This document shows positions 36,121 through 46,705 of a DNA stretch of 64,000 bases, in pieces; position 1 is the stretch's first letter, and each line of letters opens with the position of its first letter. This DNA is from Megalonaias nervosa (Eukaryota > Mollusca > Bivalvia > Unionida > Unionidae), in contig JAECUM010003712.1 in NCBI GenBank assembly GCA_016617855.1, forward strand, positions 1-64,000, in the 5' to 3' direction. A model generated the notes under the pieces. The model saw only the letters and a list, made by a program, of their open reading frames with translations. It searched no databases and had not been told where the DNA came from. Made by a program: the position numbers and the translations under genes.

Positions 36121-39100
36121 TGGTCAAAGACATATAGCATTATGTCCCATCCAGTCAAGTCATCCTAACACCAGGCCGACCAGTCCTAACACTAACTTCG
36201 TAATTCTGAGCGCCTAGCGAGGCAGCTTCTAGCACCATTTTCGTTAATCTTTAGTATGCCACTGCTGGGGATCGAACCCACAACCTCCCGCATACAAGGT
36301 GGACGCTCTAACAACTAGGCTACCGGAGCGGTCTAATGTATTATATTTTCCACCATCTATCTTAACGCTAAGCTGGAATAGTGGATAGAAAATATCTTCG
36401 AATATTTGCCCAGAGCTAATGTCTTTGTAATAAATTCTACAATCATAACTCCAAAATGATTCGATCATTTCTGCTATCTTAAGTTCCAACAACCTTTTTT
36501 TATCACTTAATGTCTTGGCGTTGTAAGGTCTTCTGTAAGAGAACTTTTATCTGCTTTTCGGCTCTGCTCTTTGAACATTACATTAGCTTTATTTATAAAC
36601 CTTGAATTTAACAATAATTGAAGTTTTGCCACTTCTGATCCTTCCTGAGAGATGATAAATTTAAATAGCATCTAAACATTTGAAACGGAATGCTAAAATA
36701 TAAAATAATAGGAAAGTTAGGATCTGAAAATATAAAGCTATTTTTTATAAAAGCTGTTTTCACAATTACATATTTTTAATTCAGTAAACCATGTAGTATA
36801 TTTATTAGTGCACTTAAATTGATAGAATATTGATGGAATATTTTATGAAGATGAGTTACCTCCATTCGACAAAACAAGATAACGTCTTCAAGGCTAAGAA
36901 AATTTTAAACACTCAAATAATAAACGGTATAAGAATATGCGGTTAAATTTGGAAGAAATGCTATGAACTATTAATTCATGGAAACCAGAAGATTTTATAT
37001 CACTAAAACATTGTATATGTATATGCAAATAATTTACACCAAATGAATGGAATCGTTATCTCTTTTGTATGTTATCAAGTGTATTGATAAAATGGAATGT
37101 CGAAATACTCATTGCACTCGATGTAAAGATTATTCAAAATATAATGAAATCTCAACGGAATTATGCTAGAGGAGATAATAAGAATTGAAAATACATCCAG
37201 GTAAATCCTACATCTGAATGTGAAGAAAAAAGAACTTTAGTAACAGGCTCAATATTTAATTATTTAAAGTAGAGCTCCAAGTAATTTGACAAAATAATAA
37301 AAAGAAAACCTAAAAGACTAAATATAGGTCACAGATATTAGATTGAAAAGAATAGTACAATGTAATGGCAGCAGGTTAGCTTCGTACAAAGCTATAAAAA
37401 TCTGAAAGAAAAAGATTACAAACACCTTCAGTCCGTTCTCTACCTGAAAAAATCAAGCAAATTGTGAATGAAGGTAACGAGAAAGCAGTTTCACAAACAA
37501 GCCAGAGAAATAGTCTAATAAAGTCATAAATAAATATAAATTTGTACTTGAACGAGTTGAAAGCCATCAAGAGCATTTTACAGACGTGATACTTTCTTCT
37601 TCAAGAAGCTGAACCTTACTTTCTTGAAATAATAGGCAGAAAAAAACAACAGATGTTTCGGTCCCCAAAACTCCAGCTTGGCATATCTATTTAAATCTTT
37701 AAATCAGAAGAGTACTTGATACAGATTAATTCGTGTATGTTGTACATTGACATCACAGAACAAAAGCTACGAATATACAAAACGAAAAGAAAGTAAATAT
37801 CAAGAAATGTCTGATGAACCACACGCAAAATCAGAACAGGAAATACATGTAGATACAGAAAGGATTTTGAAAACAATAAATCTTTTAACCTAACATGTCC
37901 ACATATTTAGGCCATTAATATCACATTCATACATAGATTTGACCAAAAGTTATCATAGATTTGTTGAAAAAGTCGTACATTAATGTACATAATAAAAGTT
38001 AATAAATAGTCTTTGATGCAAATAATTCAATTATATCATGCAAATAATTGAATTACAACCCCATGTAGGCATCATTCAAAAATGTCAAAAGTTTGAATGC
38101 TGATAAATATAAACATTGGTTTAATAAATGCCCAATAAATAAAGAATATTTTCAAGAGTTTCATTACGACGTTTGTAATACCTGGAAATGTACATGGACT
38201 AGTAGATAAGAAAGATGGGTGTCTGGACTTTTAACAGACTTCGCAGTTTTCGAAAGACTCTTAGAACAACAGAAATAAAAGGAGACAGTCACGTAACTGA
38301 TAATATATTATAGATAGCTAACGTTGCTGTGTAATAGAGGATTTTGTTCAAGGTTGCTATCATCTAAAAGTAACGAACTGGAGCATACAAACACATGTGC
38401 AGAAATTGTCTGAACTTTCTTATTCTGAAATAAAATTATTAGAACAGCAAATAGTATACAATAAAATAAAACACAATAGATAGGATCAGGGAAATTATCC
38501 TGTCGTAATTTTAAAAACTACCAAATTCAGTGAAAGGTTCTTTTCTTCCATATTGTGAACCCTTCATCCCAAACGGCATTACTTTTTATTGATAGCTTCC
38601 ATCTGGAGTCACGAATGCCGAAATTTCCTATGCCATTCCGTCAGTGGAATTTGCCAAAATCCTTTCAGAAGGTCAAATTTGGTGACATAATTTGAATTTC
38701 CAATTTTATTAATGCAGTCATCGATTCTCGGTAATGGAAATGAATCTGTTTTAGTCACACTATTCACCTTCCTATAATCAGTGCACATGCGGAAAGTATT
38801 ATCTGGTTTCGGAACAAGTATACATGAAGAATTCAAGTCACTTTTACTAGGCTCTATAAAATCATTTTCCAGCAAATACTGAATTTCTTTTCACAAGTAT
38901 TCCTGTTTGAGAGAGTTCATCCTGTATGGGTGTTGTTTCACAGGTTTGGAATTTACAATTTCAGTGTCATGGTAAATTTTGTTTTTATTCTGGAAATAGC
39001 TGGAACTAAGTTCTCGTATTCAAGTAATAACCGTTAAAGTTCATTCCTTTCTTGCTGAGTCACAGAAAATATTATTCCAGTTTTAAATTTCGTATAAATT

Positions 39101-42100
39101 TCAGTGAATGTTTTTGTCCAAAAATTATATCAGAGCACTTTTGTATTTCTAGAGAAAATAATCACTTGAATTCAATAAATTGAAGAAAACAAAAATTCAA
39201 CACAAACTGGTCACAACATAATACATTTAACGTGTCCAATGCCCAACTGACAAACCTCTATACAAAACATCAGTTATATGACTAACTTAAGATGTAAAAT
39301 AGATTCCCGGATGGGGGTCAAAAGTTCATTCCTCTTAAACAAAATTACAAGTTTGTAACAATTGATACATGCTACTTGTCATGTAATCCAGGGATGACCT
39401 TGACTTAACTTAATGATTCTTACTCTGAGAAAGATTAAAATAATAAAAAGTTGTTACCAAAACTGTCACTGATTTTGGAACAATGCTAGCAACTAGATAC
39501 AATGTTTCTATTATTAGTTGCTTATCAATAAAATAAAAAAAAATATGTGAGGTCAAACAGAACTGAACTGAATTCACGGACAATGTCAAATCCAGTAAAC
39601 AAAGTTACATTACAATAACATGTAATGGAATTAAAAAAATTAAAACTAATAAACAATTAAATTAAATATACATAACAACAGTAAAAATAACTCGAGACGA
39701 AAACAATTTCTCTCAATGGAAACTTACAACGGTGGCCAGGAACAAAACTGAGTCAAGAAAAGAAGACTTTGAGTCTTTCATAATAAATGACAGAGTAGTG
39801 CGAATTTATATCAATACGAACAGACGTCATTTTGACATCACAGCACGCGACATTCGATCCGGTTTGTACTGGATTAGACCTTTAGGTTGACCTCATCCAT
39901 AAAAATCAACTTACTTTTTAACATTGATTTCGCCATAAGTATTTCTCAGGGCGTTTATATAATGACATCACATAGAAAATTGGGATGCACGTATATGAAG
40001 ATCGTAATAATCCCCATTTAATTAATGTGAAATTAAATTCGAAACAATAACACCCATTACTGATATAGTACTGAACACCTGCATGACATGCATGATTTTG
40101 ATTTTAGGATAGGTTAGTACATAATTGTGGGGGACGGGGGACGTTTCCGAAGCTATCGCTGTTCTTTAAGTTTCTGCAGTCTATGACATTCATGAGATCT
40201 ATAGTTTCTAGTCTTTAATGTAATTTCTGTCTAACGTTACCGTTAGAGAAAATGGTACCTTTGTGATCAACGGCCTTGAGACTGGAGTCTATGATATCAT
40301 AGCTGCTACGAACCAGTGGCATGACTTCTACCCCTATAAAGTCCGGATCAGTCCAGATGGGAAGGTGTGTGCATGGCAGATCGGCAGCTTCACACAAGAG
40401 CGTAAAGGAAGTTGTGTTCGCTATCCATTCGTTATCAGAAGAAAACCCCGTCCAAGAGATGTGAAGAACATGTTATTTATCTTCGATGCAGACAATCATA
40501 TGGTATTTTCTCCAATGATTATCTTTCGAAGCATCAATGAAACATTACGAGATTTCTCTTTGCAAATTATAATAAATAACCGTTTAAAGTTGCATCAAAT
40601 GGGTTTGTTAACGACAAATCAGTTGGGGGTTTTTTTTGCGTCGGTCTAATTATTCACTCAAGGTATAATAGGAACAAGTTTACGACAAGTAAAAATGTAT
40701 TTGGGGTAATGAAGACATGGAATAAATGCAAATTTACTATTATCCTTTATTAAATCTGTAAAGGTGATCGAACGTGGCAAGATAATTGTGCTTAAGTGCC
40801 TGGCAAATCGAGGTCAGTAGGATAAAAGTCGTAAAGTTTTATGTCGACATGTCATTTGGTATAATGTAAAGTTATTATATGTTAATCTAATTCTAATGCA
40901 CACTCAAGCCAGGCGAACGGTTGACAACATCATTCAGTATGGTCTATGTTCCTCCATAAAACGGAACAGATGACAATATTTTGCATATTGCTAGACATTT
41001 CAGTTGCGCAGCTTTTACGGAGTTTTCATACTTCAAACATCAGTTAAATTATCATTAAATTTACAAGGAATAAATTGTGGTAGATTCATGAGTACTGCTG
41101 AAAAAGGAGAAATTTAGTTTTAAAAAAATATTTATTGAGGGATCTTTACACTCCACAATTTAATTTTTTGCTGTTTAATATTATGATTAAGCGTGGCAAA
41201 TGATAAATGTCACAATCTTTCTCTTCATAACTTATTCAGTTGCTACAAGTCGGTGGCTTTCTGCTGTTGGTGATGTTGATCATGTTGCAAACCAGATTAA
41301 TGAATCCCATTGAAGCTCAGGAAGAAAGGGTAGGTCGACGTTTTATTCTTTCTATCCACCTTGATCTCTAGATATATATCTTGCTTATTTCCACCGGCAG
41401 GTTTAATAACGATTACAAAGTGTAGTAATACGTTGCTATCTCCGCTCCCTGTGTAAGGGCATATTCTGTGCAAGTTCCCAAGCCACTTGCACTAGATAAA
41501 AGTCATTCATTTGAAAGTTAGGTATGATCTTTCAGGCTACGTTTCAATAAGCAGCTTGGGAGTATCATTATACTACGTAGAGGTATGTATTTATTATACT
41601 GGATATCTGCTAATAAAAGTTTCATTTTTTAATTTTATTTCACAAAGATAAAACACCAGATAAATGAAATATGAAAGATATCAAAAGACAACTCTCACTC
41701 TCTATATATCGACTACCTACTCTTTGTTTTTTAAATATATTGTAACGTGTTCACCCAAGTTTAATTCTCAGCGCAAACTCACTTATATTTAGAGAGTTAC
41801 TTTCTAGTTTCTGGATGTTGGCAATCATTAATTTGAAACCTTTAATTGGCTGCAATATAATGTGGTATATAGAACGTCGTCGGATAACAGATGAAGTCTC
41901 GGTAGAAATTATGACCATTACATCAGCTACTTATATGTGAAGAAAACACATATCTATCCAAGTATATAAACAACATAAACTCTGAATGAGAAAAACGAAG
42001 GATCTATCCAAGTCTTAAAATGTCAATACATAAATGAATGTACCAGAATTTACATATAGTCTTATTATGTTGCCTCTATTTCATGACATCTCATAATAAC

Positions 42101-43984
42101 CAAGAGTCTCATCAACTTGTATAACATAATACGATTTGCTAGTAAGATTTAACAATATTCATAGAAGTAACATTAAATTTCTAATAACAACCAACTTCAA
42201 ATAAATACAATAATTATGTGAAATGGATGACCATTTCTGTTACATTAAAAATAGAGTCATACAAATGTACTTAAATATCATAAGTTTTATATAGGCACAG
42301 TATTCCCTTGTTATGCTACAATATCTTTGGTTTCCATTTTCTTTAGTACCAAACTTCACTAAATGTTTATATAGCAGAAATAAATATATATTTTCAAATA
42401 TGATTACTTTAAGTTAATTTCTATGTAGAGAATGATAACAATCTATGTCATTTTTGGATGTCCATTTCCACAATAGGAGTACAGTATATATTGCAGTTGC
42501 AAATGTACTCGATGCCGGTCGACTCTACCCTCTGTCTGTCGACGGCAACAAATGTCTTAACGGCATGGTGTACTAACCGTACCAAGTTACTTTTATTACT
42601 GCGTTTCAGGCATAGTGAGGGGCTGTTCGGATTTCTGTAACGGACAGTACCTTATCAGGCCTTGTATGACAATTAAAACTGGTCATAGCAGGATGTTTTA
42701 AACAATTATACATGTTACATGGGCATAGGAGTGGTAACACACTGATGTGCATTCGTTTATTCGACTCGAACGTCAAAAACCTTAATCCTTGCTGGTTCAG
42801 TACTCGTATGTATGTGCCAATGTAAATCCCGTGGATCCATTAACGATACCACATTTTGTGAGCATGTATAAGTAACTTAAAGTTTCGTTGCCTGGACATA
42901 AAAACGACGGTTGTCATAATCTACCATTTTCATTGCTTCTTCGTGCCCATTTGATGAGTTACTTTGTCACGTCCTCTACATTGTCACTAACGTTCAATGT
43001 TGGGGGGGGGGGACTGACGTTTACAAACACTTGAAATATTTATTTATATACATGAAGAATTAGCCCGTCTTTTCCAGGACGATAATACCATTCTTCATTC
43101 CCCTGTAAGTATTCATGAGTTACTGGAGTTGTTTTCCCAACTACACGATTCTAAGTTATGTGATTCAAAGGACCCCAACCCACCCCAAGCCAACTATCAA
43201 TACATTTTATTTCATTTTTAAAGAGTCTCTTTAGTTTCAATTAAACTACTTATTTGTTGATTACGATGGAAACGTGCACTAGTAACTGCAGACATTTTTG
43301 TGATTCTTGGAGCCGGATATTCAATGCGAACATTTACTGAACAGATGCAAAAGCTGTGCTATATTTATGGAAATCATTATCGATGCTATACATAGATATG
43401 TAACTTTGCGTGTACTCACTTTGTATTATATACGTGGGTCCTTGCTCACGCCATTACTATTTTAGGTTTGCTTCTCTGTGCCAGTATCTACTTATTTAGT
43501 GTTTCAAGCGTGTCTCTGTATGTGTGTCTCTCTGTTCGTTATTGTCAGCCAAGGAACACCTTGCTTTAACTTAAACTTTGTTATGTTCCCCAGGGTATTT
43601 CTAAATTGTGTATATGTGTTCACATACAGTTATCTTGGCTTTTAATACGTGTCCTGTTGTATCCAAAACCGGAATTTCAGTAATAAGAAATTCCGAAAAT
43701 ATATAGCTATCGTCTAAGAATTAAGAACAGATTGAAAGCAATTTTCTTTTACATCCTGAAAGTTATTGCATTTTGCCTATAACACACAAACACACACTGT
43801 TCACTTAAATCCTAGTAAAAACAGCTTGATAAATATTTTGGAAACATGTTGAGGTAGTACTCTAGTACTCCGGCCTTATTTTTCTAACATCTAGGAAAGT
43901 AAAATAAACATACTAAATCATCCATCTAACTGCATTCAGGCTCAACAGTTAAACCAGAGCAATGAAAACATGCATATTCGTGAA

Positions 43985-44040
<56 letters not shown>

Positions 44041-44829
44041 ACAAAAGGAATAAGATTACAATCAAGATTTATCGAGTTTTACATAGGAAATCCCAGTTCT
44101 CTCACAAATATAAGAGCAATTTACTCAGGGAACCAGCAGCTATGTTTACCTTCTTTTTTTGTTGTTGCTGTTATGATTATCTTGTTTATTGTTTTGTTGC
44201 TCGTTGCTTTTTTTGTTTGTTGTTGGGTTTTTTTTATACTTTTTCCATATTTTTGTCACTTGTGTGTCTTTGGTGAGTGCTTGTCTTTTAATACAATAAC
44301 ATTTTTCCATATACATTATCAGTAACACATGTAACCTCCAGGAAGCTTCTAGAAAGATTATTATTTGCCACATTATGTGCAGCTGAATGGATTTAGCGTA
44401 CAAGATGTGACTCAGACACGTTTAAAAATATTTCATAACAACCAGAATCGATGGATTGATTGATTGTCTGACTTCCTGTCTATTAGGTGAAGCCTAAACC
44501 ATTCTAGAACACGATAAAAAAAGAAAGTCCCATAATGATAAAAATACTAAGCATCGTTCATATCTCATTTGTACCAGGCGGAAGGGGAGGCAGATGAGAG
44601 GAGGCAGAGGCAGGCTACTATACTAAATAGAGGAGCAATGCTTCCATTCCAAGACATTATGGAATACGTGCCTGACATATCCATGTGGTTAACGAACTTT
44701 TTCAGCCGCTGGTTTCCACTTGATCCACCGAATAAACAAACCCAGAGCCAAAACAAAAGCAGAGAAGTGATCCCAACTTCTCCGATAGGACGTAAACATA
44801 AGAGACAGCGAAGGAGACGGAAGACTTAA
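35379..44829 (+). CDS. EMC7: EMC7-like protein, four-exon host gene
   Basis: Predicted ER membrane protein complex subunit 7 relative, a single-pass protein of the complex that inserts membrane proteins. Exons 35379-35557, 40247-40502, 41240-41329 and 44578-44829 join in phases 2, 0, 0 to give 258 aa, close to the usual EMC7 length. All introns have GT..AG ends. Order: signal peptide (LYGLFIFISFSLV), luminal beta-sandwich (IEGKVEI, IMINGGEFIGHL, NGTFVINGLETGVYDI, YPYKVRISPDGKV), membrane helix in exon 3 (GGFLLLVMLIML), then the VPDISMWLTNFFS block that matches the family C-terminus, and a basic tail (GRKHKRQRRRRKT). The sequence is diverged for this conserved family, so it may be a paralogue. 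Intron 1 holds a SINE, a polymerase relic and a retroelement fragment. A Polinton lies 18 bp after the stop. Confidence 0.78.
36139..36334 (-). repeat. tRNA-derived SINE, copy 3, 3'-truncated, in intron 1
   Basis: Read on the minus strand: GGTAGCCTAGTTGTTAGAGC (box A region), GGTTCGATCCCC (box B), then the shared GTGTTAGGATGACTTGACTG body block, where it stops. Same family as the elements at 2322 and 5949. Confidence 0.82.
38385..38560 (+). pseudogene. Decayed N-terminal fragment of a Polinton-type DNA polymerase B
   Basis: The plus strand shows HMCRNCLNF, a Cys-pair block like the zinc finger that precedes Exo I in Polinton polymerases, then EIKLLEQQ and SCRNFKNYQIQ. Sequence from a minus-strand reverse transcriptase fragment replaces what should follow. 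The upstream AT-rich sequence from about 37080 may belong to the same relic but could not be assigned. Confidence 0.4.
38561..39010 (-). pseudogene. Gmr1-like reverse transcriptase fragment
   Basis: The minus strand encodes the start of a Ty3/gypsy reverse transcriptase: MLENDFIEPSKSD, ILVPKPDNTFRMCTDYRKVN, SFPLPRIDDCINKIG, YVTKFDLLKGFWQIPLT. Two conserved reverse transcriptase blocks are recognisable, but the fragment ends before the catalytic YxDD. It matches the same part of the element at 31790-34560 and keeps a longer open frame. It lies in intron 1 of the EMC7-like gene, antisense to it. Confidence 0.82.
40247..40502 (+). CDS. EMC7: EMC7-like exon 2 (rest of the luminal beta-sandwich)
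   Basis: Acceptor ACCGTTAG, then a single base completing the Arg codon and GAA AAT GGT. It encodes NGTFVINGLETGVYDIIAAT and YPYKVRISPDGKVCAWQ. It ends at CATATG before a GTATTT donor. The frame stays open past the donor, so a retained-intron form would add about 50 residues. Confidence 0.72.
41240..41329 (+). CDS. EMC7: EMC7-like exon 3 (membrane helix)
   Basis: A 30-codon exon between TTATTCAG and GTAGGT. It encodes LLQVGGFLLLVMLIML, the transmembrane segment, then a charged cytosolic start (NPIEAQEER). Confidence 0.7.
43984..44039. repeat. TTA trinucleotide microsatellite
   Basis: About 18 perfect ATT/TTA units in intron 3 of the EMC7-like gene. The poly-Leu frame across it is an artefact. 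Confidence 0.92.
44578..44829 (+). CDS. EMC7: EMC7-like exon 4 (cytosolic tail)
   Basis: Acceptor GTACCAG. It encodes ADERRQRQATILNR, then LPFQDIMEYVPDISMWLTNF (the family C-terminal motif) and a Lys/Arg-rich end before TAA. The next 18 bases lead straight into the Polinton terminus. Confidence 0.75.
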   Translation, partial: AEGEADERRQRQATILNRGAMLPFQDIMEYVPDISMWLTNFFSRWFPLDPPNKQTQSQNKSREVIPTSPIGRKHKRQRRRRKT

Positions 44830-44842
44830 ACTGCAAGAGGAC

Positions 44843-44847
44843 ATATG
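44843..44847. repeat. Left 5 bp flanking direct repeat of the Polinton
   Basis: ATATG directly before the first base of the element; ATATG recurs directly after its last base at 63151-63155. Polintons usually make 6 bp duplications, so a one-base change at one side is possible. Confidence 0.65.
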
Positions 44848-45383
44848 AGTAGTATAGATATTTTGAGGTTCCTCTCTCAGAGACCCCCTACCCCCCAAAA
44901 CGTTACACGTTAAAATTTTTGTCAGCAGCCTTTTTTAGCTCAAAATGATGACTTTTATATTTCTGACAAAATATGTTTTGTTGGGGTAGGGGGTCTCTGA
45001 GATAGAAACAACTCAAATATCTATACTACTATTACAGTCCCTATACTTATTATTTTTATCGTTTAGACAAAATTTCATATTAAACAAATGAAATGTTATA
45101 TATAATGTCCTTCTGTCATTTAATCCGACATGTTGGATTTGATCTGACAAACAAATTTTGTAAGAGATTTAATTCGATTAGAGCAGCCTCAAGTTGTACT
45201 GGTATAAAAAATAAAATAACAAGCGATTGTATTAAAAAAGTTGGATATCATATATCACCAAAATATGGGTCAGTATGGTTATTCGCGACTGAAAATGATA
45301 TGAGAATAGCGGGTTGGGCAGATGATGTGATGGCATTTATTGACAATATGGTTGATATTTTATTTGATAATGATATTTCTAAA
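44848..45383 (+). repeat. Left terminal inverted repeat of the Polinton
   Basis: Inverted copy of 62648-63150. The inner 345 bases differ at about nine positions by eye. The outer part folds back on itself: 44848-44900 is repeated inverted at about 44976-45030. The right repeat lacks about 30 bases of this outer section. A gene (45105-45398) lies almost wholly inside the repeat. Confidence 0.92.
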
Positions 45384-45398
45384 GCTGTACAAAATTAA
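45105..45398 (+). CDS. TIR-encoded protein, left copy, unknown function
   Basis: A 97-codon gene almost entirely within the terminal repeat. The start chosen is the MSFCH methionine because the right copy lacks the upstream ATG at 45093. Features are a Cys/His-containing start (MSFCHLIRHV), a basic middle (KFCKRFNSIRAASSCTGIKN), WLFATENDMRIAGWADD, and an acidic, hydrophobic end. The two copies differ at a handful of residues and then end with different tails (SKAVQN here, TKLKDKN on the right). Its TAA overlaps in opposite direction the last codons of the next gene. No family recognised. Conservation of the frame in both repeats suggests it is, or recently was, used. Confidence 0.6.
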   Translation: MSFCHLIRHVGFDLTNKFCKRFNSIRAASSCTGIKNKITSDCIKKVGYHISPKYGSVWLFATENDMRIAGWADDVMAFIDNMVDILFDNDISKAVQN

Positions 45399-45894
45399 AC
45401 ATCTAATGTTGTAACCCATATTTTATGATAATCTTTTTCATATCTGCTGACTCTCATTGGCAGAATATCTGTTAACATATTGTCAATAATACGGAACTTG
45501 CGTATTAAATCGTCCATATCATATTTTATATCATGCAAATAAGATCGTATTTGATCAAGTAATTTTTTATAGGTGAAACTTGCTGTTTTACAAGCATTTT
45601 TTTAGTTGCAAGACGAGGCTCAATTTTTTTACACGCTGTTCCAAGAGAAACACCAACGCCGGATAATATTAACAAAAACGGATTTAATGATGCTCCACTT
45701 GAAATTATACCGGAGATAGTCATTAACAGTGGCAAATATGATATCACTCGAAATATTCTACGGTAGTATTTATAACATTCTTTTACACACCAGAGGGTTT
45801 TATGATAAAATTTATAAGATTTTACTAGCGCGTCAACGTCTTGTTTTGGAATTTCTTCTGAAATGTGATTGAAATCGATGACATGTTTTTTCAT
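45395..45894 (-). pseudogene. Polinton membrane protein, unknown function, frameshifted
   Basis: The protein starts MKKHVIDFNHISEEI. It has a charged N-terminal helix, then two hydrophobic segments (VISYLPLLMTISGIISS and LLILSGVGVSLGTA, residues about 48-85), then a Lys-rich stretch. The frame ends early at 45526, but a second minus frame continues as plausible coding sequence to a TAA at 45395-45397; the shift lies near 45565-45575. In Polintons a two-helix protein beside the fibre gene could act in the virion membrane or in release, but no family is recognised. Confidence 0.55.
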
Positions 45895-45906
45895 TATACA
45901 ATTTTT

Positions 45907-46695
45907 TTACACAAAAACAAAAGTTCTAGCACCAACAATTGAATCGAGAAACTCGCGGAATTTATTATTTTTAGGATCAGCTATAAATTCTCTGTACTTG
46001 TCATAAACATCTGACGAAGTATCCTTATATCGCTTATCTATTAATACCTCATTTTTCCTTAACCAAGCATACGAATCAAAATTACTTCCTACTTCACTCT
46101 CATACAAATCTGTTTTATTCACAAAATTACTGTAATCGATTTCTGTTTCATCAATATACCCTAAAACTATACTCAACTGATCTAACGTGAAATTTTTGAG
46201 AACAAGATGTTGTCTGATAATTGCATATGCGACTACGAAATTTGCTATCATTAATTTCTTAAGCTTATCTAGGTCAATTGTAAGAAGACCAACAGCAGAA
46301 GCTACTTTTAACATTAATTTTTCATATGGTTTTGTGAATATTGTTTTAATTTCGTTGTAATAATTTCGTAGTGACAATTGTCTTGAGTATTGAAATGATG
46401 GGAATGGAACATCGTCTTCTTTACTTATGTCGTAATAAGAATCAGACTTTACTTCCAACTTTGTTTGATCGACTATTTCAAAAAACCTTTCTCGCTCATC
46501 ATCACTAAAATTACTAATTTCATCGTCTAAAATTTTGATTATCTTTAGAGACTTGTTAACAATAGTCGAATCAAATTCTGGGTCTTTTTTACGTATCATT
46601 GGCAAAATTGCGTTTGCGTATACTTTAATAATTAACTCTGCGTCTGACGTCATAGTAACTATTTTGACCAAGGTTTCTTTGTCATTGTAGCACAT
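45907..46695 (-). CDS. Polinton conserved protein of unknown function, 262 aa
   Basis: One of the longest unbroken genes of the element. It is mostly helical by composition, with an acidic segment near residues 50-75 (DDEISNFSDDERERFF), a central hydrophobic helix (LMIANFVVAYAIIRQHLVL, about 145-165) and a C-terminal basic/acidic part. The start may be the first ATG (MCYNDKE) or an internal one (MTSDAEL, residue 15). It lies between the fibre-like and membrane-protein genes on the same strand with 11-12 bp gaps, so all three are probably co-expressed. I do not recognise a family. Confidence 0.6.
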   Translation of the reverse strand: MCYNDKETLVKIVTMTSDAELIIKVYANAILPMIRKKDPEFDSTIVNKSLKIIKILDDEISNFSDDERERFFEIVDQTKLEVKSDSYYDISKEDDVPFPSFQYSRQLSLRNYYNEIKTIFTKPYEKLMLKVASAVGLLTIDLDKLKKLMIANFVVAYAIIRQHLVLKNFTLDQLSIVLGYIDETEIDYSNFVNKTDLYESEVGSNFDSYAWLRKNEVLIDKRYKDTSSDVYDKYREFIADPKNNKFREFLDSIVGARTFVFV

Positions 46696-46705
46696 ACCGA
46701 GATGT

